Below, one piece after another: positions 61,644-64,000 of a DNA stretch of 64,000 bases (the first letter of the stretch is position 1; every line of letters begins with the position of its first letter). The stretch covers positions 434,001-498,000 of the forward strand of contig CAVXME010000001.1 in assembly GCA_963762965.1 (NCBI GenBank), in the 5' to 3' direction. A program made the position numbers and the translations under genes. This DNA comes from DATBAX01 sp963762965 (GTDB taxonomy: Bacteria > Acidobacteriota > Terriglobia > Terriglobales > Acidobacteriaceae). Below the pieces are notes generated by a model. That model was not told the origin of the DNA, made no database searches, and saw only the letters and a list, made by a program, of their open reading frames with translations.

Positions 61644-61931
61644 CATAAGACTCACCTGGGCAGCATTGCAGCATCGAGTGATTTTCGTTATTTTTCAATA
61701 ACATACGGCGGTACAAAATCACTACAGACTTGCTTGCCCGGGCTCCTCCAGCCTATCCCAAGTCGCATAAAAGAGAAAAGTTTTTCCCACTTTATGGTAA
61801 CCCCCGGCAGGTTACTTTTGGAGAAAAGGGTAATTTCTCTCTAACTCTTTGCTCGTATTGGAGATATTCGGAGGCCGTCGTTTCACTCCGGAAGCCGAAA
61901 CCTGCAATTGCGCCCAGCCTACACTTCGAAT

Positions 61932-62852
61932 ATGCTTTGCCCTGATCTCGAGGTAGTGGTGGGTCAATCCACACAAGTCGCTTCTCTTCCTGGACAGCCT
62001 TTCCCGGTGGCCCCCAATCGGGTTTGGTGGTGGCAGACCTCCTCGCTGGTTCTGCTGGTGGGCGTGCTCTATTCCTCGATTCTTTTTCATCTGGTGAAAC
62101 AGTGGGCGGGTGACCCCAACTTCTCGCATGGCTTTTTTGTGCCCGCGTTTTCCTTGTATATGCTCTGGCAGGACCGCTCGAGACTGGCCAAATTGCCCCA
62201 GGTACCATCCTGGTGGGGACTGCTGGTCCTGTTCCTGGCGCTCAATGTGCTGGTTGTGGGGGTGCTGGGCGCAGAACTCTTTCTCTCGCGGATCTCGTTG
62301 CTTTTGGTCATCGCGGGCTTAGTCATATTTTTTTACGGATGGCAATTTTTCCGCGCCATCCTGTTTCCCTGGGCTTTTCTTGTCCTCATGGTCCCCATTC
62401 CAGCCATCATTTTCAGTCAGATCACCTTTCCGTTACAGATGCTTGCATCCAAATTCGCCGCCGCCACACTGCCGCTCCTGGGCGTGCCCGTTCTGCGGGA
62501 AGGAAACATCATCAATCTGCCGGCGATGCCGCTGGAAGTCGCGGAGGCGTGCAGTGGGATCAGATCGCTGCTTTCTCTCACTACGCTCGCGATCATTTAC
62601 GGGTATTTGATGGAAACCCGCACCGCCATCCGCATTGCTTTAGCAGTGGCCTCAATTCCCATCGCGATTTTAGCTAATAGTCTGCGGATCGTTGGCACCG
62701 GCCTGCTGGTGCAATACTGGGATGCGGACAAGGCGGAGGGCTTTTTCCATACTTTTTCAGGCTGGCTGATTTTTGTGATTTCGCTGGGCATGCTTTTCCT
62801 TCTTCATCAACTCCTGCGCATGGGTTTGAGCCGGCAGGAGCTCCGGCATTGA
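61932..62852 (+). CDS. Exosortase
   Basis: A 306-residue membrane protein with about eight helices and the exosortase catalytic triad: Cys207 in EACSGIRSL, Arg252 in ANSLRIVGTGLL and His273 in FFHTFSGWL. Family members recognise C-terminal PEP-CTERM-type signals and transfer the cleaved protein to a surface partner. ATG 61932 is chosen; a TTG at 61908 is possible. It is divergent from the EPS operon and is followed by epsI with overlapping stop and start. No substrate with a PEP-CTERM tail is seen in this window. Confidence 0.93.
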   Translation: MLCPDLEVVVGQSTQVASLPGQPFPVAPNRVWWWQTSSLVLLVGVLYSSILFHLVKQWAGDPNFSHGFFVPAFSLYMLWQDRSRLAKLPQVPSWWGLLVLFLALNVLVVGVLGAELFLSRISLLLVIAGLVIFFYGWQFFRAILFPWAFLVLMVPIPAIIFSQITFPLQMLASKFAAATLPLLGVPVLREGNIINLPAMPLEVAEACSGIRSLLSLTTLAIIYGYLMETRTAIRIALAVASIPIAILANSLRIVGTGLLVQYWDADKAEGFFHTFSGWLIFVISLGMLFLLHQLLRMGLSRQELRH

Positions 62853-63496
62853 GTTCGCATGTCAGATTCGCCATCGCCGCGGTGCTCCTGACGGCCACCA
62901 CGCTTTTGCTGTATGTCCGCAATCGTGGCGAGGCGAACCCGCCACGCCTGCCGCTGGCTTCATTTCCTTCTCAATTCCCGGGCTGGCAGGGATCGGAAAT
63001 CCCCATGACGCAGGCGGTGCTGGATATTCTTGGGCCTGGCGAGTTCGTTTTACGAGACTACCAAAGCAATAAGGACGGAATCCCTGATGTAAATCTGTTC
63101 ATCGCATATTTCCCCAGCCAGCGGGCCGGCGATACCATTCACTCGCCCAAACACTGCCTTCCGGGAAATGGCTGGGAGCCGGTCGAATCGAGCCGGATCA
63201 TGGTCTCCCTGCCGGGCCATGCGCCTTTCGCGGCCAATCGTTACATCATCGCCAAAGGTGACGAGCGCGAACTGGTGCTCTATTGGTTTTGGGCCCATGA
63301 TCGTGCTGTCGCCAGCGAATATTGGGCAAAATTCTATCTGGTGGAGGACTCCATCCGTCTGCACCGCAGTGATGGCTCGCTGTTCCGCATCGTCACCTCC
63401 TTGCAGCCGGGTGAAACCGAAGATGCGGCGGAGCAGCGCCTGCTCTCGTTTGCGGGCAACGTTGTCCCCTTAATCAACCAGTATGTTCCCCGCTAG
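62849..63496 (+). CDS. epsI: EpsI-family exosortase-associated protein
   Basis: A 215-residue protein with one N-terminal membrane anchor (FAIAAVLLTATTLLLYVR) and an extracytoplasmic domain with the family motif HSPKHCLPGNGWEP. Other EpsI-like blocks are PSQFPGWQGSEI and VLYWFWAHDRAVASEYWAKF. The start TTG overlaps the exosortase stop (TTGA), so they are translated together. EpsI is found fused to or next to exosortases and is needed for EPS production in some systems; the molecular function is not settled. Confidence 0.92.
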   Translation: MSSHVRFAIAAVLLTATTLLLYVRNRGEANPPRLPLASFPSQFPGWQGSEIPMTQAVLDILGPGEFVLRDYQSNKDGIPDVNLFIAYFPSQRAGDTIHSPKHCLPGNGWEPVESSRIMVSLPGHAPFAANRYIIAKGDERELVLYWFWAHDRAVASEYWAKFYLVEDSIRLHRSDGSLFRIVTSLQPGETEDAAEQRLLSFAGNVVPLINQYVPR

Positions 63497-63547
63497 TGGG
63501 TGCAGGTGACGCGGGTAACTTCCCGTGCTGCTTTAATTGCAGTAACC

Positions 63548-63579
63548 TTAGTAGAGTAATCATTAGTAGAGTAATCATT
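63548..63579. repeat. 15-base tandem duplication
   Basis: AGTAGAGTAATCATT occurs twice in direct succession (63550-63564 and 63565-63579), and two flanking T extend the period. It lies in the 129-base gap between epsI and the TPR lipoprotein gene and may affect transcription or mRNA folding; it is most simply a slippage duplication. Confidence 0.7.
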
Positions 63580-63625
63580 CGCTGAGCCATCAGGCGTGTC
63601 CATGTGCCCGCCTTGGGAGATTTGC

Positions 63626-64000
63626 ATGCGGCATCTTTCCACATTGCGTCTAATCCTAGCCCTCATATTGATCGCCAGTTTTTCCAGTGGATGTAACCGT
63701 GACCCCAATGTCCGCAAGCAGAAGTATTTCGAAAGCGGCCAGCGCTATTTTGAGAAGGGCAAGTATCGGGAAGCAGCCATTCAGTTCGGCAACGCGGTCC
63801 AGGTCGACTCACGTTACGCCGAGGCCCACTATCAGCTGGCGCAGACCTACATCAAAATGCAGGACTGGCTGCACGCCTATGAGGAACTCAGCCGCACTCT
63901 CGAACTTCAGCCGGACAACTTCCAGGCCCGCATTGACATTGCGAACCTCCTGATCGCGGACCATGAGCCCAAGAAGGCCCAGGAGCACGTGGATCTGCTG
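63626..64000 (+). CDS. TPR-repeat lipoprotein (PrsT-like), cut by window edge
   Basis: The frame opens at ATG 63626 with GGGAG six bases upstream and is still open at the right edge (125 residues seen). A lipoprotein signal is clear (LRLILALILIASFSSGCNRD, lipobox SSGC). It is followed by TPR helices with the standard spacing: QRYFEKGKYREAAIQFGNAV, YAEAHYQLAQTYIKMQDWLH and LELQPDNFQARIDIANLL. A long TPR lipoprotein downstream of exosortase and epsI is typical of PrsT, which assists export or assembly of the EPS/protein complex. Confidence 0.87.
   Translation, partial: MRHLSTLRLILALILIASFSSGCNRDPNVRKQKYFESGQRYFEKGKYREAAIQFGNAVQVDSRYAEAHYQLAQTYIKMQDWLHAYEELSRTLELQPDNFQARIDIANLLIADHEPKKAQEHVDLL

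Noticed and set aside
61658..61673. Plus-strand GG-N10-GC site facing the exosortase
   Set aside because: The T of TGG and several other consensus positions are missing and it is over 250 bases from the gene start.
1..64000. CRISPR arrays, tRNA/rRNA genes, insertion sequences, toxin-antitoxin or phage genes
   Set aside because: I looked for regular spaced repeats, cloverleaf-like ends, transposase motifs and phage proteins and found none I could support.

Overview
The window is GC-rich bacterial chromosome (my estimate by eye is about 58-60% G+C) that looks like Acidobacteriota. This is inferred from the mix of an exosortase-type exopolysaccharide (EPS) locus, acidobacteria-like secreted propeller proteins, frequent TTG starts and large intergenic palindromes; I ran no taxonomic search. 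No rRNA, tRNA, CRISPR array, insertion sequence or phage gene was recognised.

Layout. (1) 2-6600: the tail of a sensor histidine kinase, then a TolC / membrane-fusion / RND-permease efflux operon. (2) 6904-13910: a GAF/zinc-ribbon membrane protein, a secreted propeller-like protein, two overlapping LuxR-type regulators, a family 2 glycosyltransferase, a small secreted protein and another propeller-like protein. (3) 14354-21279: a plus-strand block with sulfate activation (fused ATP sulfurylase/APS kinase), a TauE-type anion exporter, a PAP phosphatase, a polysaccharide deacetylase, a Wzx-like flippase and an acyltransferase. (4) 21631-38020: secreted propeller proteins (two of them clear paralogs), a multicopper oxidase, a second deacetylase, three PAPS-type sulfotransferases, a VOC/FkbH/ACP/GNAT acyl-modification cassette and a FemAB-like gene whose 5' end looks frameshifted. 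(5) 38482-42879: a heparinase II/III-like protein and an asparagine-synthase-type amidotransferase. (6) 61563-42887, minus strand: a tightly packed run of about 15 genes typical of exosortase-linked EPS loci: AAA+/Fis regulator, export protein, outer-membrane barrel, chain-length protein, ExeA-like ATPase, CpsD-like kinase, priming sugar transferase, glycosyltransferases, O-antigen-ligase-like polymerase, methyltransferase, an unknown protein, a second amidotransferase, a double glycosyltransferase and a DUF218 protein. (7) 61932-64000, divergent: exosortase, EpsI and the start of a TPR lipoprotein.

How it fits together. The minus-strand operon supplies priming, polymerisation, chain-length control and export, and the flippase sits in the plus-strand block. 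The left half supplies decoration: PAPS synthesis, three sulfotransferases, PAP removal, deacetylases, several acyltransferases and a probable glyceryl-ACP system. The most interesting reading is a locus for a sulfated, acyl-decorated exopolysaccharide with an exosortase attached. No PEP-CTERM substrate is visible in the window.

Regulation. Sequences with the sigma-54 -24/-12 spacing (GG-N10-GC) lie ahead of several transcription units, including sulfate activation, the heparinase/amidotransferase unit and the EPS operon. The one AAA+/Fis regulator encoded here lacks the GAFTGA loop needed to contact sigma-54.
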